NCBI RefSeq assembly: GCF_001713355.1
Contig: NZ_CP016448.1
Span: forward strand, 682,001 to 746,000
DNA from: Methyloversatilis sp. RAC08
Lineage (GTDB): Bacteria > Pseudomonadota > Gammaproteobacteria > Burkholderiales > Rhodocyclaceae
Direction: 5' to 3'
Length of the DNA: 64,000 nt
The notes below the pieces were generated by a model. That model searched no databases, had not been told where the DNA came from, and saw nothing but the letters and a program-made list of their open reading frames with translations. Below are positions 45,529 through 54,752 of the stretch, piece by piece; position 1 is the stretch's first letter, and each line of letters opens with the position of its first letter. A program made the position numbers and the translations under genes.

Positions 45529-46491
45529 ATGCAGCTCAACCATCTCATCGCCGCAGCGGGCGCCGCAGGCGCCATCGCGACCGGCGCCGTCCAGGCCGCT
45601 GACTATCGCGCCGCCGCCACACCGCCGGTCACGTTCCACTACGCCCAGGTCGACAACGTCAAGGTGTTCTACCGCCAGGCTGGCAATCCGGCCGCGCCCA
45701 CTGTGCTGCTGCTGCACGGCTTCCCCACCTCGTCGTTCATGTACCGCGACCTGATCCCGATGCTGGCGAAGCGCTACAACGTGATCGCGCCGGACATGCC
45801 TGGCTTCGGTCTCACCCAGGCACCCGAGCAAGGCAAGTACACGTACACCTTCGACCAGCTCGCGAAGACGATGGAAGGTTTCACCAACGTGCTCGGCCTC
45901 GAGCGCTATGCGCTCCAGGTGTTCGACTACGGCGCGCCGGTCGGCTGGCGTCTTGCCGCCGCCCGTCCTGAACGCGTGACCGCGCTGATTTCACAGAACG
46001 GCAACGCCTATGAGGTGGGCCTGGCCGAAGGATGGATCCCGATCCAGAGGTACTGGAAGGATCCCTCCCCCGCCAACCGTGAAGCGGTGCGCCAGTTCGT
46101 GACACCGGAAGCGATCAAGTGGCAGTACACGCACGGCGTCAAGGACCTGAGCCGTGTCGCGCCCGACAGCTACCTGCTGGATGCAGCGCTGACAGCGCGC
46201 CCGGGAAATGTAGACATCCAGCTGGATCTGTTCCTCGATTACGCCGACAACGTGGCCCAGTACCCGCAGTTCCAGGCCTACTTCCGCAAGCACCGCCCGC
46301 CGGTCCTCGCGGTTTGGGGCAAGAACGATCCGTTCTTCCTGAACGAAGGCGCCGAGGCCTTCAAGCGCGATGTACCTGACGCGGAGGTCCGCTTCTTCGA
46401 CACCGGGCACTTTGCGCTGGAGACCCACGTGCACGAGATCGGCCCGGTAATCCTGGACTTCCTGGACCGGAAGGTCGCACGGACCCGGTGA
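45529..46491 (+). CDS. Exported alpha/beta hydrolase, dehalogenase/epoxide-hydrolase-like
   Basis: A 320-residue enzyme with a Sec signal peptide (cleavage near VQAADYR, residue 24). Oxyanion motif HGFPTSSF (63-70), nucleophile motif VFDYGAPVG with Asp133 in place of Ser (as in haloalkane dehalogenases and epoxide hydrolases), acid in WGKNDPFF and base His in GHFALE near 297. The Asp nucleophile excludes a classical serine esterase. Physiological substrate unknown. ATG 45529 has GAGGA upstream. The strong operator in front, shared with the CGNR gene, indicates inducible expression. Confidence 0.88.
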   Translation: MQLNHLIAAAGAAGAIATGAVQAADYRAAATPPVTFHYAQVDNVKVFYRQAGNPAAPTVLLLHGFPTSSFMYRDLIPMLAKRYNVIAPDMPGFGLTQAPEQGKYTYTFDQLAKTMEGFTNVLGLERYALQVFDYGAPVGWRLAAARPERVTALISQNGNAYEVGLAEGWIPIQRYWKDPSPANREAVRQFVTPEAIKWQYTHGVKDLSRVAPDSYLLDAALTARPGNVDIQLDLFLDYADNVAQYPQFQAYFRKHRPPVLAVWGKNDPFFLNEGAEAFKRDVPDAEVRFFDTGHFALETHVHEIGPVILDFLDRKVARTR

Positions 46492-46724
46492 CGGCACCCA
46501 TCGCAGGTCGATGCACCGAGCCCGATGTGGTTTCGTTGGCGATCCTGAAAGCGACTGACGTCGATCGCACGGCGCATTTTGAGTCCGGAAAAGCCTCGCG
46601 GCGAAGCGGCACGACTCACGGAGAATCGCGGGCCGTCCTTGCCCTCCGTGCCCGTTGCGAACGACAACGGAATCTGGCCGCACACCGCTTTTGGCGGTGG
46701 GCGGCCCGCGTGGGCCTTCTATCT

Positions 46725-47021
46725 TCAGTTGCGCGGTTCGGGGGTGGTCTGGCCTTCCGGGCGGCGTTCGCGTTCATCCGCACGCTCGGACGCCTTCTGC
46801 TTGGTGTCCCGGTCGCGCACCACGTCGTTGGCATGCTCGCTCGGGTATTCCTTCGATTGACGAGCCTGATCCTGTTCCGGCTTGTACTTCTTCTGACTTT
46901 CGGATTGCTGCGCCTCCGGCACCACCTCCTTCTGGTGCTTGCTCGGATACGACGGCTGGGCGCTGACCGACACGGAAAATGCGGCGATCGCAAGTGCAAC
47001 GGCTGTTCGGGTTAAAGTCAT
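46725..47021 (-). CDS. Small exported, highly charged protein
   Basis: A 98-residue protein with Sec signal peptide (LTRTAVALAIAAFSVSVSAQ, cleavage near residue 21). The mature part is extremely charged and Gln/Glu/Lys-rich (KKYKPEQDQARQSKEYP, RADERERRPEG), with a repeated YPS(K/E)H motif (YPSKH and YPSEH). It is predicted to be disordered. Not recognised; the Glu/Gln/Lys tracts may be structural. Start chosen at 47021 to give the signal peptide. Confidence 0.6.
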   Translation of the reverse strand: MTLTRTAVALAIAAFSVSVSAQPSYPSKHQKEVVPEAQQSESQKKYKPEQDQARQSKEYPSEHANDVVRDRDTKQKASERADERERRPEGQTTPEPRN

Positions 47022-47063
47022 TCTGGACCTCCATGGGGTGGCAGGCATCGAACGGATGCCCAT

Positions 47064-47261
47064 GACTTCAGCCTAGTTCTTGCGGAGAGGTTCGATGTAG
47101 TCGGGCTCCCACACCCTGTAGGACCCGCGACGGGGAATGCGCGGGCGAATCGGCCGGGGTGCCCGCATAGACAGGTCCGGCGCGCGTCATGGCCGATCCT
47201 GTCCATGCCGTCCGGGCGACACGCTGTAAGAACGCGGCGACCGTCCGCGCCGCACGGCCTC
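47064..47261. other. Intergenic region, nothing recognised
   Basis: About 200 nt between two leftward small genes. No terminator, repeat or conserved frame is convincing. Confidence 0.4.
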
Positions 47262-47699
47262 TCAGCGGGAGACGGCGAGCCTCGTGGTGCGCACCGCTCG
47301 TGCGCCATCGTCCGGATGGACCTTGCGCAGCCGCGTGTGGACCTGCAGGTAACCCAGCCACAGGTCCTGCCGCACATACACGATCTGGCCCGGCTTGGCG
47401 TCGAACTCGAGTTTCGACGTGAACTGAAGCTGTGAGCCCAGTGTGTGCCGGCCCGGTTCGATTTCCCTGAACAGATGCGTTTGCGACACGGTCGAGCCGA
47501 TCGGCTCGCCGTCGAGCAGCACGTCGATCGGCAGTGCGGGACTGCTGTAGCCGGTGCGGAAAACATAGACACCTGCTTTGCCGGGGCTGACTTCGGCCAC
47601 GCCGGGCAGCGTGTCGGCGCGGGTGTCGTGCGGGGGCACGGCGGCGCATCCGGCGAGCGCAGCCGTCGCAAAGATGAGGGCGAGCATCCGGTGTTTCAT
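47262..47699 (-). CDS. DUF2846-family lipoprotein
   Basis: A 145-residue predicted lipoprotein (lipobox LAGC, Cys near residue 18). The mature domain (GVYVFRTGYSSPALPIDVLLDGEPIGSTVSQTHLFREIEPGRHTL) is a small beta-sandwich typical of DUF2846, ending in a basic tail (TRLRKVHPDD). These domains occur in lipoproteins of unknown function. No operon partner is evident: the previous leftward gene is 380 nt away. Confidence 0.78.
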   Translation of the reverse strand: MKHRMLALIFATAALAGCAAVPPHDTRADTLPGVAEVSPGKAGVYVFRTGYSSPALPIDVLLDGEPIGSTVSQTHLFREIEPGRHTLGSQLQFTSKLEFDAKPGQIVYVRQDLWLGYLQVHTRLRKVHPDDGARAVRTTRLAVSR

Positions 47700-48000
47700 T
47701 CGGAATCTCCTGGTCTGTCGCGCATGGCGAACGCGTCGATGGGGCGGCGTCCTGCGGTCTGCCCGCCATGCTGCAGACCTCGGCCATGCCGTTCGGCCGA
47801 CGCTGTCCGCGCGAACCGGTCAAGGCAAGCCACTGCTGCTTTGTGGGGTGAAGGGCGCGTCAGGTTTCCTGAGTGCGCAAATAATCCTGAAAACTGCCGC
47901 GGACCACGCTAAATGTTGACGCCGGCAGGCGCCCTTGCGACCGTTCTCGCACGCCCGGCCTTCACACTCAGGCGGAGGCCGCTCCGACGCTGCGTGCGCC
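47700..48000. other. 300-nt intergenic stretch
   Basis: Between the rmuC end and the DUF2846 gene (both leftward). It should hold the promoter of the lipoprotein gene. No RNA gene or strong hairpin seen. Confidence 0.4.
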
Positions 48001-49521
48001 TCAGTCGGGCAGCTCGGGATCCGGCGGTGACCCCTCGATCGCCAACTCGTCGGGCAGCAGGCCGGCGCGCAGTTGCCGCGCCGGTTTGACGCCCAGCTGG
48101 CGCAGGTTCTCGACCTGTCGCACCAGGTTTCCGCGCCCCGATGACAGCTTGCCGTGTGCGTCCTGATAGGCCTTCTGCGTCTGGTCGATGCGCTTGCCGA
48201 TCTCTTCGAGGCTTTCGACGAAGCCGACGAACTTGTCGTACAGCCGCGCCCCCTGGTCGGCGATCTGCTGGGCGTTGCGGCCCTGGCTTTCCTGTCGCCA
48301 GACGTTGGCCACCATGCGCAGTACCGCCAGCAGCGTGCTCGGACTGACCAGCAGCACGTTGCGCGCAAACGCGTCCTCGAACAGCGTGTTGTCGCTGGTG
48401 GCGGCCAGCATGAACGCCGGTTCGACCGGCACGAACATCAGCACGAAATCGGGCGCTTTCAGCCCGTCGAGCGTCGGATAGTTCTTGTCCGACAACCCCT
48501 TGATATGGGCGCGGATCGACTGCACATGCTCGCGCTGCGCCGCGGCGCGCGCGGCATCGTTGTCGGCACTGCAGTAGCGCTCGTAGCCGAGCAGCGACAT
48601 CTTGGCGTCGATGATCATGTGGCGGCCTTCCGGCAGCTGGATGACCACGTCCGGCCGGCGCCGGTTGCCGTCATCGGCGGAATAGCTCTCTTCTGCAACA
48701 TACTCGTGACCGCGCCGCAGACCGGACGATTCGAGCACCTTTTCCAGCACCATTTCGCCCCAGATGCCCTGCGACTTGTTGCTGCCCTTGAGCGCCTGGG
48801 TGAGATTGACCGCGTCTTCGCTGATCCGGGTATTGAGCAGCGCAAGCCGCTCGATCTCGTTCTTCAGCGTCAGCCGCTCCTTCGATTCCCGGTCGTAGGT
48901 CAGCGCGACCTGGTCCTGGAAGGCCTTGATCTTCTCGTTCAGCGGATTGAGCAGCAGACCGAGGTTGTCGTGGTTCTGCTGGGTAAAGCGCTGGCTCTTT
49001 TCTTCCAGGATGCGGTTCGCCACCTCCTGGAACTGCAACCCCATCTGTTCGCGCGCAGCGTCCAGCAGCGCGAGCTTTTCGGTCGTCTGGCTGCGTTCGG
49101 CGTCGAGCTGGGTGCGCAGTTCGGCCACTGCCTCGGCCAACGACTGGCGTTGCTTCGCGCCTTCGGCCAGCGCACGGTCGAGCGCGAGCCGCGACTCGGC
49201 GAGCGCCTGTTCGAGCGCCGGCAGACGCTGCGCCTGCGTTTCAGCGCGCACGCGCATCGCTTTCTCCTGCTGCAGGTGAAGGTCGAGCGTGGCGCGGTCG
49301 GCACCGCTCACCTTCAGTTCGGCGCGCAGGCGATCGATGTCGAGCGATGCGGCGCGCAGCCGTTCCTGCGCGGTCAGCAGTTCGGCTGCGCGTTCTGTCT
49401 GCGCACGTTCGACCACCAGTGCCGTGCGGCTGCGCAGCCAGATGGCGCTCAGCGCACCGCCCAGCAGCGCGGCCACCAGAAGCGCGATCAGGACGGCAGG
49501 GTCGGTCAGGCTGACAGGCAT
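48001..49521 (-). CDS. rmuC: DNA recombination protein RmuC
   Basis: A 506-residue RmuC: an N-terminal membrane segment (VLIALLVAALLGGALSAIWL), a long coiled coil (about 30-190, rich in Glu/Arg/Leu heptads), then the conserved nuclease-like domain with GIWGEMVLEKVLESSGLRRGHEY, RRRPDVVIQLPEGRHMIIDAKMSLLGYERY and YPTLDGLKAPDFVLMFVPVEPAF. The Asp in VVIQLP..IIDAK region is the likely metal site of this PD-(D/E)xK-type family. RmuC limits recombination at inverted repeats. Length is normal. Confidence 0.95.
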   Translation of the reverse strand: MPVSLTDPAVLIALLVAALLGGALSAIWLRSRTALVVERAQTERAAELLTAQERLRAASLDIDRLRAELKVSGADRATLDLHLQQEKAMRVRAETQAQRLPALEQALAESRLALDRALAEGAKQRQSLAEAVAELRTQLDAERSQTTEKLALLDAAREQMGLQFQEVANRILEEKSQRFTQQNHDNLGLLLNPLNEKIKAFQDQVALTYDRESKERLTLKNEIERLALLNTRISEDAVNLTQALKGSNKSQGIWGEMVLEKVLESSGLRRGHEYVAEESYSADDGNRRRPDVVIQLPEGRHMIIDAKMSLLGYERYCSADNDAARAAAQREHVQSIRAHIKGLSDKNYPTLDGLKAPDFVLMFVPVEPAFMLAATSDNTLFEDAFARNVLLVSPSTLLAVLRMVANVWRQESQGRNAQQIADQGARLYDKFVGFVESLEEIGKRIDQTQKAYQDAHGKLSSGRGNLVRQVENLRQLGVKPARQLRAGLLPDELAIEGSPPDPELPD

Positions 49522-49597
49522 GCGGTGCGCAATCCGGTTTGCAAAGCCGGACTATAGCCGGCCCTGCGCGCCCGCCGCGCGATCGGCGAAGCCCGGC

Positions 49598-50050
49598 TCA
49601 GTGCTTGTGATCCATTGCACCGCTGGCGCCGAGCGCGCGCGCGGTCGCCTTGATGACGATGGTTTCGCGCTTCTTGTCGGCGCCCTCGATGACCAGTGTC
49701 ACCGGTACGTCCTGACCTTCGGTGATCGGTGCCTTCAGATCCATCAGCATGACGTGATAGCCGCCCGGCTTGAGTTCCACCGCCTTGCCGGCCGGCAGGT
49801 CGATGCCCGGGATGGCGCGCATGCGCATGATGTCCTTGTCCATCGTCATTTCATGGATTTCGGTGACGCCGGCCACCGGCGAACTGGCTTCGACCAGTCG
49901 GGCGGCTTTCGGCGCGGTGATCTGCATGAAGGCGCCAGTCGCCTTCTGCTGCGGCACGGTGGCGCGGACCCAGGGGTCCTTGACGGTGATGTCAGCGATG
50001 GCGGGTGCGGCAATCAAGGCGAGCAGTGCAGCAGTCAGCAAGCGACGCAT
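49598..50050 (-). CDS. Periplasmic copper chaperone PCu(A)C
   Basis: A 150-residue exported protein (signal peptide MRRLLTAALLALIAAPAIA). The PCu(A)C metal motif is visible: EIHEMTMDKDIMRMRAI (His and three Met) followed 25 residues later by GGYHVMLMDLK (His-x-Met), matching HXM...M...HXM. It ends in MDHKH. The family delivers Cu(I) to the CuA site of cytochrome oxidase, usually with Sco. No Sco gene is adjacent; this is a stand-alone gene upstream of greB on the same strand. Confidence 0.94.
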   Translation of the reverse strand: MRRLLTAALLALIAAPAIADITVKDPWVRATVPQQKATGAFMQITAPKAARLVEASSPVAGVTEIHEMTMDKDIMRMRAIPGIDLPAGKAVELKPGGYHVMLMDLKAPITEGQDVPVTLVIEGADKKRETIVIKATARALGASGAMDHKH

Positions 50051-50122
50051 GGTGGTTTCCTGTGGTTGAAAAACGGGGTGTGGGTGTGCAGTGAACGGCG
50101 CGACGACCTCCGTGGAGTACGC

Positions 50123-50668
50123 CTAACGGTAGGAAATTCCCGTGACTTCGATCTCGCGCAACCCGGCCGGGCTCTGCACGCGGACTGTGTCCCCTTCACG
50201 CGCCTTCAACAGGGCGCGGGCGAGCGGCGATATCCAGGAAATGCGACCTTCCGAGGCGTTGGCTTCATCGACACCGACGATCTGCACCGTCTGTTCGCTG
50301 CCATCTTCGTCCTCGTAGCGCACGGTGGCGCCGAAGAACACCTGGTCGGCGTTCTGCTGGTCCTGCGGATCGACCACCGTGGCGGATTCGAGGCGCTTGA
50401 TCAGGAAACGGATGCGGCGATCGATCTCGCGCAACCGCTTCTTGCCATATATATAGTCGCCATTTTCCGAGCGATCGCCATTCGAGGCGGCCCAGGCGAC
50501 GGTTTCAACGATGCGCGGGCGCTCGTCGCGCACCAGTTGGTCAAGCTCGGCCCGCAGACGGCCGTAGCCGGCGAGCGTCATGTAGTTCTTGCTGCCGGGC
50601 GGCAGCGCGGTGACGACTTCGGGGTCTTCTTCCTCGGTGTCGGTTTCCTTCGTGAAGGCCTTGTTCAT
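50123..50668 (-). CDS. greB: Transcription elongation factor GreB
   Basis: A 181-residue GreA/GreB-family protein. The N-terminal coiled-coil hairpin (YMTLAGYGRLRAELDQLVRDERPRIVETVAWAASNGDRSENGDY) carries the acidic tip (DRSENGDY) that enters the RNA polymerase secondary channel to stimulate RNA cleavage. The C-terminal FKBP-like domain is FGATVRYEDEDG..RISWISPLARALLKAREGDTV. The N-terminal 28 residues are extra and acidic. It matches GreB more than GreA by the segment KKRLREIDRRIRFL. Confidence 0.95.
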   Translation of the reverse strand: MNKAFTKETDTEEEDPEVVTALPPGSKNYMTLAGYGRLRAELDQLVRDERPRIVETVAWAASNGDRSENGDYIYGKKRLREIDRRIRFLIKRLESATVVDPQDQQNADQVFFGATVRYEDEDGSEQTVQIVGVDEANASEGRISWISPLARALLKAREGDTVRVQSPAGLREIEVTGISYR

Positions 50669-50718
50669 CCGGATGTCAGTGATTGCGTGCTCGTTGGACG
50701 AGCACGCATCTTACCGAA

Positions 50719-50964
50719 TCAGTGATAGATCGCCGGTTGGGTCAGCAATGCCTCCCACGGCACCATGAAGGCGTCGAACGCTTCCGCTCCGACTTCATGA
50801 TCGACTTCGTGGTCGACCAGGGCCTTCAGTTCCTCGCGGAAGCGCTTCGCTGCATCGTCACGGATCAGGGCGCCACGCCCGACGCGCTTGTCGATGACTT
50901 CGACCGCTTCCAGCCCTGCATACTCGACCACGTAAACCAGCGGATTGTTGAACATGATGTGCAT
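50719..50964 (-). CDS. DUF3567 protein
   Basis: An 81-residue protein (MHIMFNNPLVYVVEYAG...EVIDKRVGRGALIRDDAAKRFREEL...DAFMVPWEALLTQPAIYH) matching the betaproteobacterial DUF3567 family. It has no signal peptide or membrane helix. The start at 50964 is supported by AAGGAGAT 6 nt upstream. Function unknown; it lies upstream of greB on the same strand, 50 nt away. Confidence 0.85.
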   Translation of the reverse strand: MHIMFNNPLVYVVEYAGLEAVEVIDKRVGRGALIRDDAAKRFREELKALVDHEVDHEVGAEAFDAFMVPWEALLTQPAIYH

Positions 50965-51204
50965 GATGTATCTCCTTGGCTTGTGCGGCTCACCAGCTTG
51001 CAGCCTGACGGTTGTCCGGCTGTTCGATACGGCACTGCAAGACACCTGTATTGCAGGTGGGGCAATCCTGCCGCCTTTCAAGTGATTTAACGGCCGCAGG
51101 GCCCGGCGCTGAAGGGAGCTTGCGCCGGTTGCGACACGCTCCTAACATCCACAATCCCTTAACGGCGCAGGCCGCGCGCCGGTTGTCATGATTCGGCCCC
51201 GCCC

Positions 51205-51402
51205 ATGGAAGAAGACGAACTGCGCGCATCGCTTGAGCTGCTGCGCATCGAGCACCGCGACCTCGATCAGGCAATCGCCGATCTTCACGCCGCCCAGGCC
51301 AGCGACGAGTTGCTGCTGCGCCGCCTGAAGAAACGCAAACTCTTGTTGCGCGACCGCATCGACCAGATCGAACGCATGCTGGAACCGGACGATCGGGCCT
51401 GA
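51205..51402 (+). CDS. YdcH/DUF465-like short helical protein
   Basis: A 65-residue all-helical protein (ELRASLELLRIEHRDLDQAIADL, then DELLLRRLKKRKLLLRDRIDQIE) matching the YdcH/DUF465 hairpin. These bind nucleic acid or partner proteins; exact role unclear. It is transcribed opposite its neighbours, which face away from it. Confidence 0.83.
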   Translation: MEEDELRASLELLRIEHRDLDQAIADLHAAQASDELLLRRLKKRKLLLRDRIDQIERMLEPDDRA

Positions 51403-51417
51403 GGCCGGAACAGTGAA

Positions 51418-52269
51418 TCAGTCGGCGAGAGTGATCCAGACCGGCTGGTGGTCCGACGCAGCGGTGGATTGATCGACTTCGACCGCTTGCACCCGCGGCA
51501 GCAGTGGCGCTGTGGCCAACGCAAAATCACAGCAGAAGCGACGTCCCGGCCACTCGCAGCCATGCAGCCCGACCGTGTCGGCATGCGCCACCGTGCCGTG
51601 ACAGTGCGGCCACAAGTCTTGCCAGCGCGCCTCGGGCGACGCACCTGGGGCAACCAGACGCATGTATTCGTCGCTGCCCGGCTCGCAATTGAAATCGCCG
51701 CACAAAAGGGCGGCTGCCGGCCGCGGCACGGCTGCGAAGGCAGCGCCCGATGCCTTCGCCGTCGGCGGCGCCTTCGCATGGGACTGCGCCTCGGCGTCGA
51801 GGGCGCGCAGCGCCTCGATCTGCGCCAGGCGCTGCAACCGTGAGTAGTACTCGAGGTGAGTGTTGAGCACGCGCAAGCCGCCAGACGGGCCGTCGAGCAC
51901 GACTTCGACGCACGCGCGCTGCATGCTCGGGACGGCACCGTCTGCCGGCCACGGCAGCAGATGTCGCCAGGCGGCAAGCACCGGCAGGCGACTCAGCGTG
52001 AGGTTGCCGAACTGCCTGCGCGTGCCATCCGGGCGCAGACTGTCGGCACCGGGGGCGAAGATCGGCGAGTGACCGGGAAACTGCGCGGCGAACTGCGCCA
52101 CCTGGTCATCGCCCGTCAGACCGGGCAGATCGTCGTAGCCGCGCGCGACCTCCTGCAGGCAGATCACGTCGGCATCGCCGAAATCGTTCAGCGCGCGAGC
52201 GATCCGTGCGGTGCTGACGCGACCGTCGCAACCGCGCGCCCACTGGATGTTCCAGCTCACCAGCTTCAT
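51418..52269 (-). CDS. Endonuclease/exonuclease/phosphatase-family protein
   Basis: A 283-residue metal-dependent phosphodiesterase. Motifs in order: VSWNIQWARG, VICLQEVARG (Glu metal ligand), LNTHLEYYSR, LLCGDFNCEPGS (Asp-Asn) and the C-terminal SDHQPVW (Asp-His). These are the hallmarks of the EEP superfamily that cleaves phosphate esters in nucleic acids, lipids or small phosphates; this subgroup lacks a recognisable specific substrate. ATG 52269 is chosen because it begins directly at the fold and upstream sequence is non-conserved. Confidence 0.9.
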   Translation of the reverse strand: MKLVSWNIQWARGCDGRVSTARIARALNDFGDADVICLQEVARGYDDLPGLTGDDQVAQFAAQFPGHSPIFAPGADSLRPDGTRRQFGNLTLSRLPVLAAWRHLLPWPADGAVPSMQRACVEVVLDGPSGGLRVLNTHLEYYSRLQRLAQIEALRALDAEAQSHAKAPPTAKASGAAFAAVPRPAAALLCGDFNCEPGSDEYMRLVAPGASPEARWQDLWPHCHGTVAHADTVGLHGCEWPGRRFCCDFALATAPLLPRVQAVEVDQSTAASDHQPVWITLAD

Positions 52270-52375
52270 CGTTGGTCCTTCCTCTTCCGCTTGCGACGGA
52301 ATCATTGTGCGGAACGCCGGGCGACCGCATCGGTCGATCCGGTTCAGTCCGCCGATTCTGCTACAGGAGAACCCC

Positions 52376-53503
52376 ATGATCCGAACCCTGCTGACCGCCT
52401 GCGCCTTCGCGCTGAGTCCGATCGTCGCCCAAGCGCAGCAAGCCCCGCAACATCTCAGCGTGCCACCCGGCTTCGGCATCGAACTGTGGGCCAAGGTCGA
52501 CAATCCGCGCGCGATGACGCTGGGTGAAGCGGGTCGGCTCTATGTCGGTTCGCGCAAGGGCCACGTCAGCGCGGTACCGTACGACAGCCGCACCATGTCT
52601 GCCGGCACGCCGGTGAAGGTCGCCAGCGGCCTGAACATGCCGGTCGGCGTGGCCTGGCGCAAGGGCGACCTGTACGTATCGGCTGTCGACCGCATCGTCA
52701 AGCTGCCGGGGATCGACACGCGGCTCGACGCGCCGCCGGCACCGGTACTGGTGAGCGACCGTTTTCCGTCAGACCGGTCCCACGGCTGGAAATTCATCGC
52801 CTTCGGACCGGACGACAAGCTTTATGTGCCGGTTGGCGCGCCCTGCAACATCTGCGACCGGGATAAGGACGGCTACGCGAACATCATGCGCATGAATCCG
52901 GATGGCAGCGCACTCGAAGTATTCGCGCGCGGCGTGCGCAACACGGTGGGCTTCGACTGGCACCCGAAAAGCGGCGAACTGTGGTTCACCGACAACGGCC
53001 GCGATTGGATGGGTGACGACACGCCACCATGCGAACTGAACCGCGTCGCGAAGGCGGGGCAGCACTTCGGCTATCCATACTGCCACGGCGGCAGCGTTGC
53101 CGATCCGGAGTTCGGACAGGGGAAATCCTGCGCCGACTACACGGCGCCCGCGCTGAACCTGGGTGCCCACGTGGCACCGCTCGGCATGCGTTTCTATGGC
53201 GGTCAGCAGTTTCCGGACGAGTACCGCAACGCGTTGTTCATCGCCGAGCACGGCTCGTGGAACCGCAGCAAGCCGGATGGCTACCGGGTGATGATGGCGC
53301 GCCTCGATGGCAACAAGGTGGTGAGCTACACACCCTTCATCGAAGGTTTCCTCGGCCTCAACGACGCTGTGTTCGGCCGCCCGGCCGATGTGCTGGAGCT
53401 GCCCGACGGCAGCCTGCTGGTGTCCGACGACCATGCGAACGCGATCTACCGCGTGCGCTGGAACGGCACCCGCACCGCGGCCGGCGACGCGGCACTGCGC
53501 TGA
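52376..53503 (+). CDS. PQQ-dependent sorbosone/glucose dehydrogenase-like protein
   Basis: A 375-residue exported beta-propeller (signal peptide MIRTLLTACAFALSPIVAQAQ). It matches the glucose/sorbosone dehydrogenase family: GLNMPVGVAWRKGDLYVS, HGWKFIAFGPDDKLYVPVGAPCN, GVRNTVGFDWHPKSGELWFTDNGRDW, AEHGSWNRSKPDGYRV and GSLLVSDDHANAIYRV, with the conserved catalytic-type His/Arg pattern. PQQ is the expected cofactor, and the genome uses PQQ in the 5-prime dehydrogenase. Two Cys (CNICDRD) and Cys-rich loop may stabilise it. Sugar substrate unknown. Confidence 0.88.
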   Translation: MIRTLLTACAFALSPIVAQAQQAPQHLSVPPGFGIELWAKVDNPRAMTLGEAGRLYVGSRKGHVSAVPYDSRTMSAGTPVKVASGLNMPVGVAWRKGDLYVSAVDRIVKLPGIDTRLDAPPAPVLVSDRFPSDRSHGWKFIAFGPDDKLYVPVGAPCNICDRDKDGYANIMRMNPDGSALEVFARGVRNTVGFDWHPKSGELWFTDNGRDWMGDDTPPCELNRVAKAGQHFGYPYCHGGSVADPEFGQGKSCADYTAPALNLGAHVAPLGMRFYGGQQFPDEYRNALFIAEHGSWNRSKPDGYRVMMARLDGNKVVSYTPFIEGFLGLNDAVFGRPADVLELPDGSLLVSDDHANAIYRVRWNGTRTAAGDAALR

Positions 53504-53575
53504 TGCGGCGGCATGGCCGATTGACTTGATGCGCGCGCGGGCGTTCACTGTCTGGTGCGATCGAGGAGGACGGAC

Positions 53576-54658
53576 ATGGACAGCGACAGCTCACTGGAAG
53601 ACGGGCGAATAGAAAGTTTCGGCGTGATGGCGGCGCCGGTCGACATCAAGAACGACCTGCCGCTGACTGCCCCCGCCGCGCACAGTGTCAATGACGGGCG
53701 CGCCGCAGTGCGCAGCGTGCTCGAACGCGGCGATCCGCGGCTGCTGGTGGTGGTCGGTCCGTGTTCGATGCACGATCCGGTCGCCTGCATGGACTACGCT
53801 CGGCGGCTGCAAGGGCTGGTCTCGGAACTGTCCGGCAGCCTGCTGATCGTGATGCGCGTCTATTTCGAGAAGCCGCGCACGACGACCGGCTGGAAGGGCT
53901 ACATCAACGACCCTTTCATGGACGACAGTTTCCGCATCGAGGAAGGCATGCGCCGGGCACGCCGCTTCCTGCTCGACATCGCCGAACTGGGCCTGCCGGC
54001 CGCCACCGAAGCGCTCGATCCGATTTCGCCGCAGTACCTGGGCGACCTGGTGTCGTGGACGGCGATCGGCGCACGCACCTCGGAATCGCAGACGCACCGC
54101 GAAATGGCCAGCGGCCTGTCCACACCGGTCGGCTTCAAGAACGCGACCGACGGCGATGTGGACGCCGCGATCAACGCCATCATTTCGGCGTCGCGACCGC
54201 ACAGCTTCCTCGGCATCAGCCGCTACGGCCGCTCCAGCATCATCCGCACACGCGGCAACCCGCATGGCCACCTCGTTCTGCGCGGCGGTGCCGGGCGCCC
54301 GAATTACGATTCGGTCAGCGTCACGCTGGCCGAACAGTCGCTGCTGCGGGCCGAGCTGCCACCGAACATCGTCGTCGATTGTTCGCACGCGAACTCGTTC
54401 AAGAAGCCAGAAATGCAGCCGCTCGTGCTGGCCGACGTGGCCGCACAGATCCGCGATGGCAATCGCTCAATCGTCGGTGTCATGATCGAAAGTCATCTCG
54501 AAGCCGGCAACCAGCCGATTCCGGCCGATCTTTCGCAGCTGCGCTATGGCTGCTCCGTCACCGACGCCTGCGTCGACTGGGCGACCACCGAACGCATGCT
54601 GCGCGCACTGGCTGAGACGACTGCCGACGCGCTGCAGCGACGCTGCACCACCGCCTGA
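53576..54658 (+). CDS. Class I DAHP synthase, divergent copy
   Basis: A 360-residue 3-deoxy-7-phosphoheptulonate synthase of the AroF/G/H class, catalysing the first shikimate step from PEP and erythrose 4-phosphate. Motifs GPCSMHDP (metal Cys), RVYFEKPRTTTGWKG (PEP Arg and Lys), GARTSESQTHREMASGLS, SHANS (His) and GVMIESHLEAGNQ (Glu) are kept. At the site of E. coli AroG Lys186 (SVTKWGHSA) this protein has Arg (GISRYGRSS), and AATEALD replaces AAGEFLD. It may be a secondary or altered-regulation paralogue. ATG 53576 has GAGGA upstream; a near in-frame ATG at 53555 is possible. Confidence 0.88.
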   Translation: MDSDSSLEDGRIESFGVMAAPVDIKNDLPLTAPAAHSVNDGRAAVRSVLERGDPRLLVVVGPCSMHDPVACMDYARRLQGLVSELSGSLLIVMRVYFEKPRTTTGWKGYINDPFMDDSFRIEEGMRRARRFLLDIAELGLPAATEALDPISPQYLGDLVSWTAIGARTSESQTHREMASGLSTPVGFKNATDGDVDAAINAIISASRPHSFLGISRYGRSSIIRTRGNPHGHLVLRGGAGRPNYDSVSVTLAEQSLLRAELPPNIVVDCSHANSFKKPEMQPLVLADVAAQIRDGNRSIVGVMIESHLEAGNQPIPADLSQLRYGCSVTDACVDWATTERMLRALAETTADALQRRCTTA

Positions 54659-54752
54659 CGGGAATAGTCCGTCACCTTGCTGCAGATGCAGCCGATAATC
54701 CGCGGCAGCGCCATCCGGCGCTCCGATCCGAACTTCAAAAAGGGAACAACTG

